DNA of 64,000 nt from Acidovorax sp. GBBC 1281 (GTDB lineage Bacteria; Pseudomonadota; Gammaproteobacteria; Burkholderiales; Burkholderiaceae_C): positions 1,630,001-1,694,000 of the forward strand of contig NZ_CP097269.1 of assembly GCF_028473645.1 (NCBI RefSeq), written 5' to 3'. The position numbers were made by a program, and so were the translations under genes. The notes beneath the pieces were generated by a model. It made no database searches and was not told the DNA's origin. It saw nothing but the letters and a program-made list of their open reading frames with translations. Positions 9,641 to 23,409 of the stretch are shown piece by piece. Position 1 is the first letter of the stretch. The number at the start of each line of letters is the position of its first letter.

Positions 9641-10717
9641 GTGGTGGCTTCTTCCAAACCCGATACCGCGCGCTACCAGGCGCTGGACCTCGTGTCCACG
9701 CTGGTGGCTGTGCTTCAACCCGACGGGGCCGTGCTGTTCGCCAATGCGTCCCTGGAGAACATGCTGGGGCTGTCGCGGCGCACGCTCGAAGGCTCCGACT
9801 TCAGCGGCTATTTTTCCGACCCGGCGCTGCTGCAGACGGCCCTGGCCGGAGCGCGTGGGCAGGACTTCGCCGCGCTCCGCTTCGAGGCCGCGCTTCGCCG
9901 CGCCCAGCAGCAGGATGCGATGCCCGTGCACGTGCACCTGGCGGTCGCAGAGCACACCGGCGAAATCCTGGTCGAAATGTGGCCTCTGGAGGCGCAGGCC
10001 CGGCAGGACCGCGAAGAGCGCCTGCGCGAACAGGCTCTCGCCAACAAGGAGTTGATCCGCAACCTGGCGCACGAGATCAAGAACCCCCTGGGCGGCATTC
10101 GCGGCGCGGCGCAGTTGCTGGAGATGGAGCTCGACAATCCCGAGCTCACCGAATACACCCAGGTCATCATCCATGAGGCGGACCGGCTGCAGAGCCTGGT
10201 GGATCGCCTGCTGGCACCGCACCGCCATCCGCACCTGGTGGGCGACGTGAATATCCACGAGGTGTGCGAGCGTGTGCGGTCGCTGGTGCTGGTGGAGTAC
10301 CCGCAGGGGCTGCGAGTGCAGCGCGACTACGACACCTCGATTCCCGAGTTCCGCGGCGACCGCGCGCAACTCATCCAGGCCCTGCTGAACATCGTGCAGA
10401 ACGCCGCTCAGGTGCTGACCGAACGCATCGCCGTGGGCGACGCGCTCATCACGTTGAGCACGCGCGTGGCGCGCCAAGTCACCTTCGGCCGGCAGCGGTA
10501 TCGGCTGGCACTGGAATTGCATGTCATCGACAACGGACCGGGCGTGCCCGAAGCCATCAAGGAGCGGATTTTCTATCCTTTGGTGACGGGGCGTGATGGG
10601 GGATCGGGGTTGGGGCTGACGCTGGCGCAAACCTTTGTGCAGCGGCACCACGGATTGATCGAATGCGACAGCGTGCCGGGTCGCACCGATTTCCGAATCC
10701 TCATTCCCTTGCCTTGA
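9641..10717 (+). CDS. glnL: nitrogen regulation sensor histidine kinase NtrB
   Basis: About 358 residues from the GTG at 9641 (GTG 9644 is also possible); upstream sequence overlaps the previous gene in another frame. An N-terminal PAS domain (LVAVLQPDGAVLFANASLENMLGLS) is followed by the dimerisation/phosphoacceptor helix NLAHEIKNPLGG (H144), then a HATPase domain with N box (QALLNIVQNAAQ), G1 (VIDNGPGVP) and G2 (GRDGGSGLGL). There are no membrane segments, as expected for NtrB. It phosphorylates or dephosphorylates NtrC under control of the PII protein, reporting the glutamine/2-oxoglutarate balance. ntrC follows 42 bases later. Confidence 0.95.
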   Translation: MVASSKPDTARYQALDLVSTLVAVLQPDGAVLFANASLENMLGLSRRTLEGSDFSGYFSDPALLQTALAGARGQDFAALRFEAALRRAQQQDAMPVHVHLAVAEHTGEILVEMWPLEAQARQDREERLREQALANKELIRNLAHEIKNPLGGIRGAAQLLEMELDNPELTEYTQVIIHEADRLQSLVDRLLAPHRHPHLVGDVNIHEVCERVRSLVLVEYPQGLRVQRDYDTSIPEFRGDRAQLIQALLNIVQNAAQVLTERIAVGDALITLSTRVARQVTFGRQRYRLALELHVIDNGPGVPEAIKERIFYPLVTGRDGGSGLGLTLAQTFVQRHHGLIECDSVPGRTDFRILIPLP

Positions 10718-10759
10718 GGTCCCGATAAGCAATCCATGGGAACAAGGTAGAACCAACAC

Positions 10760-12376
10760 ATGAAGCCGATCTGGATAGTAGATGACGACCCCTCGATCCG
10801 CTTCGTCCTAGAGAAGGCGCTGGCACGCGAGAGCTTGCCGACGCGCAGCTTCACCCACCCGCGCGAGGTGCTGGAAGCGCTGGCTGAAATCACCCCCGGC
10901 GATCCCGAGCGGCAAGGTCCGCAGGTGCTGGTGAGCGACATCCGTATGCCGGGTGGCTCGGGCCTGCAGCTGCTGGAGAAAGTGCGCGAACAGCAGCCGG
11001 GCCTGCCCGTCATCATCATGACGGCGTATTCCGATCTGGACAGCGCGGTCTCCGCTTTTCAGCGTGGCGCTTTCGAATACCTTCCCAAGCCCTTCGACCT
11101 GCCCAAGGCGGTGGAACTGATCCGCCGCGCCGTCGAAGAAAGCCAGCGCGAAGAAGTCACTGAAGAGCGCCAGACCGCCACCCCTGAAATGCTGGGACAG
11201 GCCCCGGCCATGCAGGACGTGTTCCGGGCCATCGGGCGACTGAGCCAGAGCCAGGTCACGGTGCTCATCACCGGCGAATCGGGCTCGGGCAAGGAACTGG
11301 TGGCGCGCGCGCTGCACAAGCATTCGCCCGTGGCCGGCGGCCCCTTCGTGGCCATCAACACCGCGGCCATCCCGAAAGACCTGCTGGAAAGCGAACTGTT
11401 CGGCCACGAGCGCGGCGCGTTCACCGGCGCGCAGACGCAGCGGCGCGGGCGCTTCGAGCAGGCGGAGGGCGGCACACTGTTCCTCGATGAAATCGGCGAC
11501 ATGCCGTTCGACCTGCAGACGCGGCTGCTGCGCGTGCTGTCCGACGGCCAGTTCTACCGCGTGGGCGGCCATGCCGGCGTCAAGGCCCATGTGCGGGTGA
11601 TCGCGGCGACCCACCAGGACCTGGAACGCCGGGTGAAGGACGGCGTGTTCCGCGAAGACCTTTTCCACCGCCTCAACGTCATCCGGTTGCGTCTGCCCGC
11701 GCTGCGCGAGCGCCATGAAGACGTGCCCATGCTGACGCGGCACTTCCTGCAGCAGAGCGCGCGGCAACTGGGCGTGGAACCCAAGCGCATCTCCGACGCC
11801 GCGCTCGTCCGGCTGGGTCAGTTCGGCTTTCCAGGCAACGTGCGGCAACTGGAGAACATCTGCCACTGGCTGACCGTGATGGCACCAGCGCAGGTGATCT
11901 CGCTGCAGGATCTGCCGCCCGAAGTCCTGGAGGCGCCGGTGGCGGCAACGCCGCTGGAAGTCGCGGCGGCCGTGCCGGAGCCGCTCCGGGAAGCGCCGGT
12001 GTCCGCGCTGGCGGCCCCGGCTTCGCAAGGCACCGCACCGGCCATTCCTGCGGCGGCGCTGCCCCGGGAAGACCGGGGGTTTGCGGCGCCGGCCCTGGGT
12101 GCGGCCATCCCGCCGGCCGGGGCGTCGCAGGTGATCCTCGCCGACCCGCCGGGTTGGGAGCAGGCGCTGGAAGCCGAGGCGCACAAGCTGTTGTCCGGGG
12201 GGCAGACCGAGGTCTGGGATGCGCTGTCGCGGCGCTTCGAGTCGCGCCTCATCCGCACGGCGCTGGCCGCCACGCACGGACGGCGCATGGAGGCAGCGCA
12301 GCGCCTCGGAATCGGTCGCAACACCATCACGCGCAAGATCCAGGAGCTGGGCCTGGATGCACCCGAAGATGCATGA
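10760..12376 (+). CDS. glnG: nitrogen regulation response regulator NtrC
   Basis: This 538-residue protein has the three NtrC modules: a receiver with phospho-acceptor D60 (VSDIRMPGGSG), an AAA+ sigma54-activation domain (Walker A GESGSGKE near residue 172, the sigma54-contacting GAFTGA loop at 219-224, and FLDEIGDMP), and a C-terminal Fis-type helix-turn-helix (AAQRLGIGRNTITRKIQELGL region). Phosphorylated NtrC oligomerises at enhancers and drives open-complex formation by RNA polymerase-sigma54. The linker between the AAA+ and HTH modules (about residues 390-455) is long and Ala/Pro-rich, making the protein roughly 70 residues longer than E. coli NtrC. Confidence 0.96.
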   Translation: MKPIWIVDDDPSIRFVLEKALARESLPTRSFTHPREVLEALAEITPGDPERQGPQVLVSDIRMPGGSGLQLLEKVREQQPGLPVIIMTAYSDLDSAVSAFQRGAFEYLPKPFDLPKAVELIRRAVEESQREEVTEERQTATPEMLGQAPAMQDVFRAIGRLSQSQVTVLITGESGSGKELVARALHKHSPVAGGPFVAINTAAIPKDLLESELFGHERGAFTGAQTQRRGRFEQAEGGTLFLDEIGDMPFDLQTRLLRVLSDGQFYRVGGHAGVKAHVRVIAATHQDLERRVKDGVFREDLFHRLNVIRLRLPALRERHEDVPMLTRHFLQQSARQLGVEPKRISDAALVRLGQFGFPGNVRQLENICHWLTVMAPAQVISLQDLPPEVLEAPVAATPLEVAAAVPEPLREAPVSALAAPASQGTAPAIPAAALPREDRGFAAPALGAAIPPAGASQVILADPPGWEQALEAEAHKLLSGGQTEVWDALSRRFESRLIRTALAATHGRRMEAAQRLGIGRNTITRKIQELGLDAPEDA

Positions 12377-12377
12377 C

Positions 12378-12436
12378 AAAAAGGCCTCCACGGCAATGAA
12401 AGCGCCGGCATGTAGCTATTGATTTTGTAGCAATAG
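12378..12436. repeat. dispersed Comamonadaceae-type repeat, copy A
   Basis: Starts with aaaaaggcct, continues through an imperfect GC-rich arm, and ends in a hairpin ctattg / caatag. The same order (aaaaaggcct ... gctat ... atagc) occurs at 27387-27442. It starts two bases after the ntrC stop codon. I recall similar small elements scattered through Acidovorax genomes; that memory is not verified here. Confidence 0.6.
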
Positions 12437-12571
12437 AGCAAGATCCGGCCAGTGTTTTCACGCCGGCCCGTGCAGGCACGAGTCCTACAGGCGTGCGGTG
12501 CACAGGCCGACCTCCGGCGCAATGGATGCCTTGAAGAATGAAGGCACTGTTCAACCAACCGGAGTTACTTC

Positions 12572-13540
12572 ATGTCCGATTTCAACGATGCAAACCGCGA
12601 CCCTCTGACCAACGAGCCTGGCGCACATCCCGTGGGCACCGGCGTCGGCGCTGCTGGTGGCGCGATGGCGGGAGCGGCGGCCGGTGCCTTCGGCGGCCCG
12701 ATCGGCGCCGCGGTGGGTGGTGTGGCGGGTGCGGTGGTCGGCGGCCTGGCCGGCAAGGCGGCTGCCGAGTCCGTCAACCCCACCGTGGAAGACGCCTACT
12801 GGCGTGAAAGCTACGACCGCGAGCCCTACTATGTAAAGGGCCGTGCCTATGACGAATACCGTCCTGCCTACGAACTTGGCTGGAGCTCGGTCGGCCGCTA
12901 CGACGGTGACTTCGAAGCCGTCGAACCCAACCTGGCCCGCGACTGGGGCACGGCACGCTCGACCAGCCGCCTGGAATGGGAAGAAGCCCGTCCCGCTGCC
13001 CGCGCCGCCTGGGAGCGCGCAGGCCGCGGCACCACTTTGGCCTCCGACTCCACGTACGGCAACACCTACGACAACACCACCGCCCTGGTGGACAACGACG
13101 ACGTGGTCGATGTGCTGGACGACCTGCTGGAATCCTGCCGCGATGGCGAATACGGCTTCAAGGCTTCGGCCGAGCACGCCGACTCGCCGGAACTGAAGGG
13201 CATCTTCCTGCGCCATGCCAGCGAATGTGCAGCTGCGGCCACGGAACTGGAACGCGAAATCCGCAACCACGGTGGCGAGCCATCCAGCGGTGGTTCGATG
13301 TCCGGTGCGCTGCATCGCGGCTGGGTGTCCGTCAAGGCGGCGATGTCCACGCGTGACGACAAGGCCGTGCTGGAAGAGTGCGAGCGCGGCGAGGACGCGG
13401 CCGTGGCCCGTTACCGCAAGGCGCTGAAGGCGTCTCTGCCGGCCAACGTGCGTGCCATGGTGGAACGCCAGGCCGAAGGCGCCCAGCGCAACCACGACGA
13501 AGTGCGTGCCTTGCGCAATCGCTTCCAGGCTGCGGCATAA
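12572..13540 (+). CDS. glycine-zipper plus DUF2383 (PA2169-type) protein
   Basis: This 322-residue protein has three parts. Residues about 15-70 are a glycine-zipper (GTGVGAAGGAMAGAAAGAFGG), predicted to insert in or associate with a membrane. Residues about 70-165 carry repeated aromatic/acidic motifs (DAYWRESYDREPYYVKGR, YELGWSSVGRYDG, LEWEEARPAARAAWERA) of a type found in many proteobacterial stress proteins. Residues about 175-320 match the four-helix DUF2383/PA2169 fold (VVDVLDDLLESCRDGEYGF). The function is unknown; the family is often stress-related. The GGAG at 12561 is the ribosome-binding site. Confidence 0.75.
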   Translation: MSDFNDANRDPLTNEPGAHPVGTGVGAAGGAMAGAAAGAFGGPIGAAVGGVAGAVVGGLAGKAAAESVNPTVEDAYWRESYDREPYYVKGRAYDEYRPAYELGWSSVGRYDGDFEAVEPNLARDWGTARSTSRLEWEEARPAARAAWERAGRGTTLASDSTYGNTYDNTTALVDNDDVVDVLDDLLESCRDGEYGFKASAEHADSPELKGIFLRHASECAAAATELEREIRNHGGEPSSGGSMSGALHRGWVSVKAAMSTRDDKAVLEECERGEDAAVARYRKALKASLPANVRAMVERQAEGAQRNHDEVRALRNRFQAAA

Positions 13541-13636
13541 CGCGTCCGTAGCGGGTTCCGCGAAAGCTGAGCTGTCGCTGTCACCGCCACTGCGGTGGCC
13601 GTGGCGGTGGTTATTTCGCTGCAACCCTGTGCCCCG

Positions 13637-13662
13637 AGAGCCCCGGACTCCGGGGCTTTTTT
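13637..13662 (+). terminator. terminator between 12572 gene and effector-like gene
   Basis: agccccgg-act-ccggggcttttttg: an 8-base stem and six Ts, about 100 bases after the DUF2383 gene stop. It insulates the PIP-box promoter downstream from read-through. Confidence 0.85.
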
Positions 13663-13690
13663 GCGTTTGCCAGCAATCCTGCAAATCCCG

Positions 13691-13753
13691 TTCGCATCGT
13701 GCTGCGGCGCTTCGCTTTGGGGCCTGCAACGGTCCGTGGACGAACCCTAGAGT
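13691..13753 (+). promoter_or_regulatory. PIP box and -10 element (HrpX-type promoter)
   Basis: TTCGC (13691-13695), exactly 15 bases, TTCGC (13711-13715), then 32 bases to TAGAGT (13748-13753). This matches the full plant-inducible-promoter consensus TTCGB-N15-TTCGB-N30-32-YANNNT recognised by HrpX/HrpB-family activators of type III secretion genes in Xanthomonas, Ralstonia and Acidovorax. It ends 67 bases before the ATG of the next gene. Confidence 0.87.
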
Positions 13754-13820
13754 GAGCGGTTCACCGGTGGTGTGCTCACCCGGTGGACCATTTCGTTCAC
13801 AACAAAAGGGGGGAGATTTC

Positions 13821-15353
13821 ATGAACGCAATCCACAGCAGCCCGGTATCTGCCCGGCGGCCGGGTCCCGAACGGGGGCAGAGCTTTCCTGGTGCCGATCG
13901 GCGCGAGCCCAACGCCAGTACGGCCGCGCCCCCGCAACGCTCCCGTGCGCAAACCACGGCGTCTTCGGGCGGGCTCCAGCCGCTTTTTCCACGCTCTGGC
14001 AGGCCGCACGGCGACGCCGTCGCGCCTTCGCCCCGGGCCGCATTGCCGCGGCCACCCGGGTCGGTGCGACCGGCCGGGGGCGAGCATGCCGCCATGCCTG
14101 GATCCATCTCCTCCCTGGAGGCCGCTTCGTTCGTCGAGATCGACCTGTCCGACAGCGTGTCCGACCGGACCTCGGTCTATTTCTCCGCCCGAACGTCTCT
14201 CCCTCGGGAGGAGGCGTTGCATGACGCCGCTGAGGACACGATCGCCTCGCTCCTGGGCCCGGGCGCCGCGCAGGCGCCGGACGTGGTCGCGCGGCTGGAG
14301 CGCAACACCGAAGTGCTTTTCACGAAAGGCATCGACACCCCGAAGAAGCTCCACGATTTCCTGAGCCAGGCGTGGCGGCACGATGCGACGTTGAGTTTTA
14401 TCGGAATGGGCTTTGCCGACGGTGCGGGCTACATGGCCGCCATGACGGCGGCCAACGAAAAGCTGGTGGCGATGCTGCCGCTGGCGCTGCTCAAGAACCC
14501 CTCCTTGCTGGGGCTGGCGGTGGGCGTCGGCGTGGGCGCGGTGGATGTGTTCACCAGCGTGGTGGGCGGGGCCATCATCAAGCCCGGTATCTACAACGAC
14601 TACGGCGGGAATGCCCGGCTGCCGGCGTCACTGCGGCCGGATCCGCATGCAGAGATTGTCAAGAACGCGGGCGTTTCGGCGGGGCTCAACGTGGCCAAGA
14701 ACCTGCCCAGGACGGTGGAGCCCTACATCCAGGCGGCCATCGAGGACCGGGGCGACCACAGCGTGAACCGTGCCTGGGCGGACCGCATCGACGCGACCTT
14801 CATCGATGGGTTCGGTGGCATGCTGGCCGCCGGGGCGAAGAACGTGATGAAGCTGTCGCAGACGGTGCCGTATGACGCTCGCATGCTGCTGCGCGACGAC
14901 CTGCCCGAGGTCATCGACAAGACCCAGGCCTCCTGGGGCGACAGGATCAAGGCCATGGGCCCGTCGGCGCTGCAGGGCGCCAAATCCCTGGTGACCTCGC
15001 CCGTGCCGGTCGCGGTGGTGGCCACGGTGGGCCTGTTCGCATCCGAGCTCTTCGCCGCCAACGCCAGCATCGACCTCGCAGGATCGCCGGCATCGCTGCC
15101 CCCCGACCGGGCCGATGCCGGCATGCTGGCGGGCAAGCGGGCCTCGTCGGTCATGCTGTTCGGACTCATGTCGGGGCTGATCGAAATCGGGGCCCCGTAT
15201 GTGGCCCAGGGCGGCGCCTACGCCGCCCGGAAAATCAAGGACGGCTGGCAGCAGGCGCCCAACGTGATGGCCTGGGCGCAGGAGCGCCTGGGGCCCACTG
15301 CCCGCAGGCCGTCGGATGTGGAAATGGGGCTGGCGGGCGCGGCCCGTCGCTGA
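13821..15353 (+). CDS. putative type III secreted effector
   Basis: About 510 residues from ATG 13821, preceded by the purine-rich ggggggaga. An in-frame extension upstream to 13452 would cross the terminator and promoter and is rejected. The first 100 residues are rich in Ser, Pro, Arg, Ala and Gln, poor in acidic residues and low in order (MNAIHSSPVSARRPGPERG), typical of type III secretion signals. The body has three hydrophobic stretches: about 217-253 (LLGLAVGVGVGAVDVF), 395-416 (VAVVATVGLFASELFAA) and 443-463 (SVMLFGLMSGLIEIGAP). They suggest membrane insertion or interaction. I recognise no catalytic domain. The perfect PIP box is the main functional evidence. Confidence 0.75.
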   Translation: MNAIHSSPVSARRPGPERGQSFPGADRREPNASTAAPPQRSRAQTTASSGGLQPLFPRSGRPHGDAVAPSPRAALPRPPGSVRPAGGEHAAMPGSISSLEAASFVEIDLSDSVSDRTSVYFSARTSLPREEALHDAAEDTIASLLGPGAAQAPDVVARLERNTEVLFTKGIDTPKKLHDFLSQAWRHDATLSFIGMGFADGAGYMAAMTAANEKLVAMLPLALLKNPSLLGLAVGVGVGAVDVFTSVVGGAIIKPGIYNDYGGNARLPASLRPDPHAEIVKNAGVSAGLNVAKNLPRTVEPYIQAAIEDRGDHSVNRAWADRIDATFIDGFGGMLAAGAKNVMKLSQTVPYDARMLLRDDLPEVIDKTQASWGDRIKAMGPSALQGAKSLVTSPVPVAVVATVGLFASELFAANASIDLAGSPASLPPDRADAGMLAGKRASSVMLFGLMSGLIEIGAPYVAQGGAYAARKIKDGWQQAPNVMAWAQERLGPTARRPSDVEMGLAGAARR

Positions 15354-15389
15354 CCGCTGGCGGCCCGCGGAGCCGCGCGGTTTCGGTGG

Positions 15390-16166
15390 TCAGTCCAGCG
15401 TGGCGACGACCGGCGCGTGGTCGCTGGGCTGCGGGTTCTTGCGCGGCGCGCGGTCGATGGTGCAGGCCGTCACGCGCCCCCGCAGCGCTTCGCTCACCAG
15501 GATGTGGTCGATGCGCAGGCCGCGGTTCTTCTGAAAGCCCAGCATGCGGTAGTCCCACCACGAGTAGCTCTTTTCGGGCTGGTCGAACAGGCGGTAGGCG
15601 TCGGTCAAGCCCAGTTGCAGCAGCTGCTGGAAGTGGCCGCGTTCCTCCACGGTGTGGTGGATGGTGTCCTTGAGGCCCACCGGATCGAACGAGTCGCGGT
15701 CTTCGGGGGCCACGTTGAAATCGCCCAGCAGGGCCAGGCGCGGGTGCGCCTGCAATTCCTCGCGCAGCCAGCGGTGCAGCGCTTCGAGCCACAGCATCTT
15801 GTAGGAGAATTTTTCCGATCCCGGTGCCTGGCCGTTGACGAAATAGCCATTCACCAGCCGCAGGGGGCCGTCCGGGGTGTCCAGGGTGGCGGCGATCACG
15901 CGGGCCTGCGCGTCTTCGTGGGCGGGGATGTTCCGCACCACGTCGCGCAGCGGGCTGCGGCTCAGGATGGCGACGCCGTTGTAGGTTTTCTGACCGAAGG
16001 CCACCGCGTGGTAGCCGATCTCCTTCAACGCTTCGTGGGGAAACTTTTCGTCCACCAGCTTCAGTTCCTGCAGGCACAGCGCGTCAACGGGGTTGTCGGC
16101 GAGCCAGGCGATCACCTGGGGCAGGCGCACGGAGAGGGAGTTGATGTTCCAGGTGGCAAGTTTCAT
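15390..16166 (-). CDS. xth: exodeoxyribonuclease III
   Basis: A 258-residue Mg-dependent AP endonuclease/3'-5' exonuclease. Family motifs are all present: MKLATWNINSLSVRLPQV at the start, LQELKL (metal-binding Glu), LLGDFNVAPEDRD, SYSWWDYR and the C-terminal PSDHAPVVATLD with the catalytic His. It repairs abasic and 3'-blocked ends in the cytoplasm. The start MKLATWN (16166) is chosen over upstream ATGs because it matches the conserved N-terminus. It converges with the effector-like gene, 36 bases apart. Confidence 0.95.
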   Translation of the reverse strand: MKLATWNINSLSVRLPQVIAWLADNPVDALCLQELKLVDEKFPHEALKEIGYHAVAFGQKTYNGVAILSRSPLRDVVRNIPAHEDAQARVIAATLDTPDGPLRLVNGYFVNGQAPGSEKFSYKMLWLEALHRWLREELQAHPRLALLGDFNVAPEDRDSFDPVGLKDTIHHTVEERGHFQQLLQLGLTDAYRLFDQPEKSYSWWDYRMLGFQKNRGLRIDHILVSEALRGRVTACTIDRAPRKNPQPSDHAPVVATLD

Positions 16167-16507
16167 GTTCGACCCATCTTGTTGGCGCACGCGCCGTTCG
16201 TCTTCGGAGCATCCCCCGCTTGCGGCCATGTGGCTTCGCGCGGGGATGAGTCCGCCGATTTTCCCTCGGGTGGGCTCCGCCCGCGCGAAATCGCTGGGCT
16301 AGGGGGCGCTGCGGTGTCGGGTAGGTCCGAATGCCGTGCCGCTTTGGGTCGAGAAGGCCTGCAATGGCCGGGAAAAGAGGCCTGAGTGGCAGCGCGGGGA
16401 AACCGAAGGCGGCAGGCCGCGCGGCGGAGAACGAAGGCGTCGTAAAGACAGGGGAGGGGGCTAATGCGCGGCGCCTTGAAGCCGCGACCTTCGCCCAGCG
16501 AAAGCGT
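16167..16507. other. 341-base intergenic stretch
   Basis: GC-rich spacer between exonuclease III and the receiver-domain gene. It must hold the promoter of xth (minus strand). I see no convincing ORF, terminator or repeat. Confidence 0.5.
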
Positions 16508-16876
16508 TCAGCGCAGCGGCGACAGGATGCCCGTGAGGCGCCGCCAGTCGACGGGCTTGAGAAAGTGGTGGTCCACCACCGCCAGCAGTTCGGTGACGCG
16601 GTCGTTGGTGTCCGTCCAGCCGGTCAGGGCGATCAGGACGATGTCGTCCTTGTGCTTTTCGCGCACGCGCCGCGCCAGTTCCAGCCCGTCCATGCCCGGC
16701 ATGTCGAAATCCAGCAGCACGCAGGCCGGTTGGTGCTTTTCGATGTAGTTCAGCGCGTCCGCGCCGCTGTTGGCAATCGCAGCGGTAAAACCATCCAGTT
16801 GGAGGGCCATGGCTGCCAGCTCCGCTGTCTCGGGATGATCGTCCACCACCAGTATTTCCGCCGCCCTTTGGGTCAT
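16508..16876 (-). CDS. single-domain response regulator
   Basis: A protein of 122 residues (or 130 from an ATG at 16900) consisting only of a receiver domain: ILVVDDHPETAELA (acidic pair), VLLDFDMPGMDG (phospho-acceptor Asp), ALTGWTD (Thr switch) and FLKPVDW (conserved Lys-Pro). There is no output domain, so it must act by protein contact or phosphotransfer (CheY/DivK/Spo0F style). No kinase gene is adjacent; the large hybrid kinase at 18472 is the nearest candidate partner, which is only a guess from proximity. Confidence 0.85.
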   Translation of the reverse strand: MTQRAAEILVVDDHPETAELAAMALQLDGFTAAIANSGADALNYIEKHQPACVLLDFDMPGMDGLELARRVREKHKDDIVLIALTGWTDTNDRVTELLAVVDHHFLKPVDWRRLTGILSPLR

Positions 16877-17006
16877 TCCGCTCGTCTTTCTAGTAACCAC
16901 GTTTTATACCTGCAAGCGCTCGAACCGGCTATGTCAAAAGACATGGCACGGCCGCCGGCCCTGTCTGACCGACGGGGTTCCTGCAATAGGGGTTTGTGGG
17001 TGGCCA

Positions 17007-18080
17007 TCATGGCAACGGAGCGAGCGATGCGTCGGCACGCGCGGCCTCCTGCGGGCCGCGCACCTGCGGCAGGCAGTCGGGGTATTCGCGCTGGATGAAG
17101 GTGACCAGCGCCTCGCGGACCCGGCAGCGCAGGTCGAACGCCAGGCCCGACGATCGGGCCGAGACCAGCACGCGGATCTGGATGGTGCGCTCGGTCACGT
17201 CGGTGAGCTGCAGCACGCTCACACGCCGGTCCCACTCCGGTGCCGTCTTCAGGATGCGGTCCAGTTCGGCACGCAGCGGGTCCAGCGGCAGGCGGTAGTC
17301 CGCGAAAAGGAACACGGTGCCCAGGATCTGCGAGCTGGTGCGGGTCCAGTTCTGGAAAGGGTTCTCGATGAACCACTGCAGCGGGATGATCAGCCGCCGC
17401 TCGTCCCAGATGGCCAGCACCACGTAGGTGCCCGTGATTTCCTCCACGCGGCCCCATTCTCCCTGCACGATCAGCACGTCGTCGATGCGGATGGGCTGGG
17501 CCAGCGCGATCTGCAGGCCCGCGATGATGTTGCTGAACACGGGCCGTGCCGCGATACCGGCCACGATGCCGACCACGCCGGCCGAGGCCAGCAGGCTGGC
17601 GCCCACCTGCCGGGCGCCGGGAAAGGTCATGAGCATGAGCGACACGGCGGCCATCACCACGCCCGTCATGGCAGTGCGCGACAGCACCCGGGCCTGGGTG
17701 GCGACGCGGCGCGCCGTCAGGTTGTCTTCCACGTTCGCCGGATAGCGGGCGATGAGCCCGTCCGCCACCCCGCCGATGGCGGCGATCAGCGCCCAGGCCG
17801 TCACCGCGATGAGCGCCAGCCCCGTGAGGTGCCGCACCGTGCCGAGGTGGGGCAGCGTATCGGCGGCGGCCACCCAGACCAGTTGCGTGGCGAACAAGGG
17901 CAGCAGCACGCGCATGGCGGGCACGCAGGCCTGCACGACGGTCTGCAGCACGGGCAGCCCGCGCGTGGCCCGCAGGGCGAGCAGCGCGGCGATGCGGTGG
18001 GCCATGGCACCGGCCATGGCGGCCAGGCTGGCGCCGAGCAAGGTGGCGAGCCAGGGGGAGAGGGACAGAAAATCCAGCAT
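17007..18080 (-). CDS. MscS-family mechanosensitive channel
   Basis: A 357-residue protein with four to five N-terminal hydrophobic segments, followed by the pore-lining helix and beta domain of the MscS family (VGASLLASAGVVGIVAGIAA, then FSNIIAGLQIALAQPIRIDD and VEEITGTYVVL). The family forms inner-membrane channels that open on membrane tension and release solutes after hypo-osmotic shock. A GGAG ribosome-binding site precedes the start on the minus strand. It is longer than E. coli MscS, mainly at the N-terminus. Confidence 0.87.
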   Translation of the reverse strand: MLDFLSLSPWLATLLGASLAAMAGAMAHRIAALLALRATRGLPVLQTVVQACVPAMRVLLPLFATQLVWVAAADTLPHLGTVRHLTGLALIAVTAWALIAAIGGVADGLIARYPANVEDNLTARRVATQARVLSRTAMTGVVMAAVSLMLMTFPGARQVGASLLASAGVVGIVAGIAARPVFSNIIAGLQIALAQPIRIDDVLIVQGEWGRVEEITGTYVVLAIWDERRLIIPLQWFIENPFQNWTRTSSQILGTVFLFADYRLPLDPLRAELDRILKTAPEWDRRVSVLQLTDVTERTIQIRVLVSARSSGLAFDLRCRVREALVTFIQREYPDCLPQVRGPQEAARADASLAPLP

Positions 18081-18471
18081 CGTCGAGGGGGCTCCTTGGG
18101 ATGGGGTGGCAAGAAAAGAGACGGCGGCGGGAAGGGCGGGCCGCTTCGGGGCTGCCGCTCGCCAGCCGGGCGAGATGGCAAATGAACAGGGCCGGTTAAA
18201 CCCCCCGGATTTTTTATCGGGCGGTGCCCTGTCCGCAGGGGGCCGGGGCCGGGTACATCCCGATTGTCCAAAAAATGCTTGGAAGTAAAAGGTTCCAAGA
18301 ACTGTTACGTTTTGACATACTGCAGGGCGCGTGCCCCTCGGGCATGTCCTGACCAGTGTGTGTGTCCTGCCGTGATGGAAGGTTCAAAGCGACTGTGATG
18401 GTGTCTCCAGGAATGCATAGCGTGCGCGCCGCCTGCGCGACCGCCTTCGGCCCCCGGGGCCGGCCAGCGGC
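18081..18471. other. 391-base divergent intergenic region
   Basis: The spacer between the divergent mscS-like gene and the hybrid kinase. It holds an inverted repeat cttggaa-N8-ttccaag (about 18274-18298) and, on the plus strand, a TTGACA-like hexamer near 18312. These could be regulatory, but I cannot assign a regulator. No ORF with coding character is seen. Confidence 0.4.
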
Positions 18472-23397
<4,926 letters not shown>

Positions 23398-23409
23398 CAG
23401 GACCACCCC

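Noticed and set aside
18274..18298. Inverted repeat before the hybrid kinase as an operator
   Set aside because: cttggaa-N8-ttccaag is suggestive, but no known regulator motif fits, and such short repeats occur by chance.
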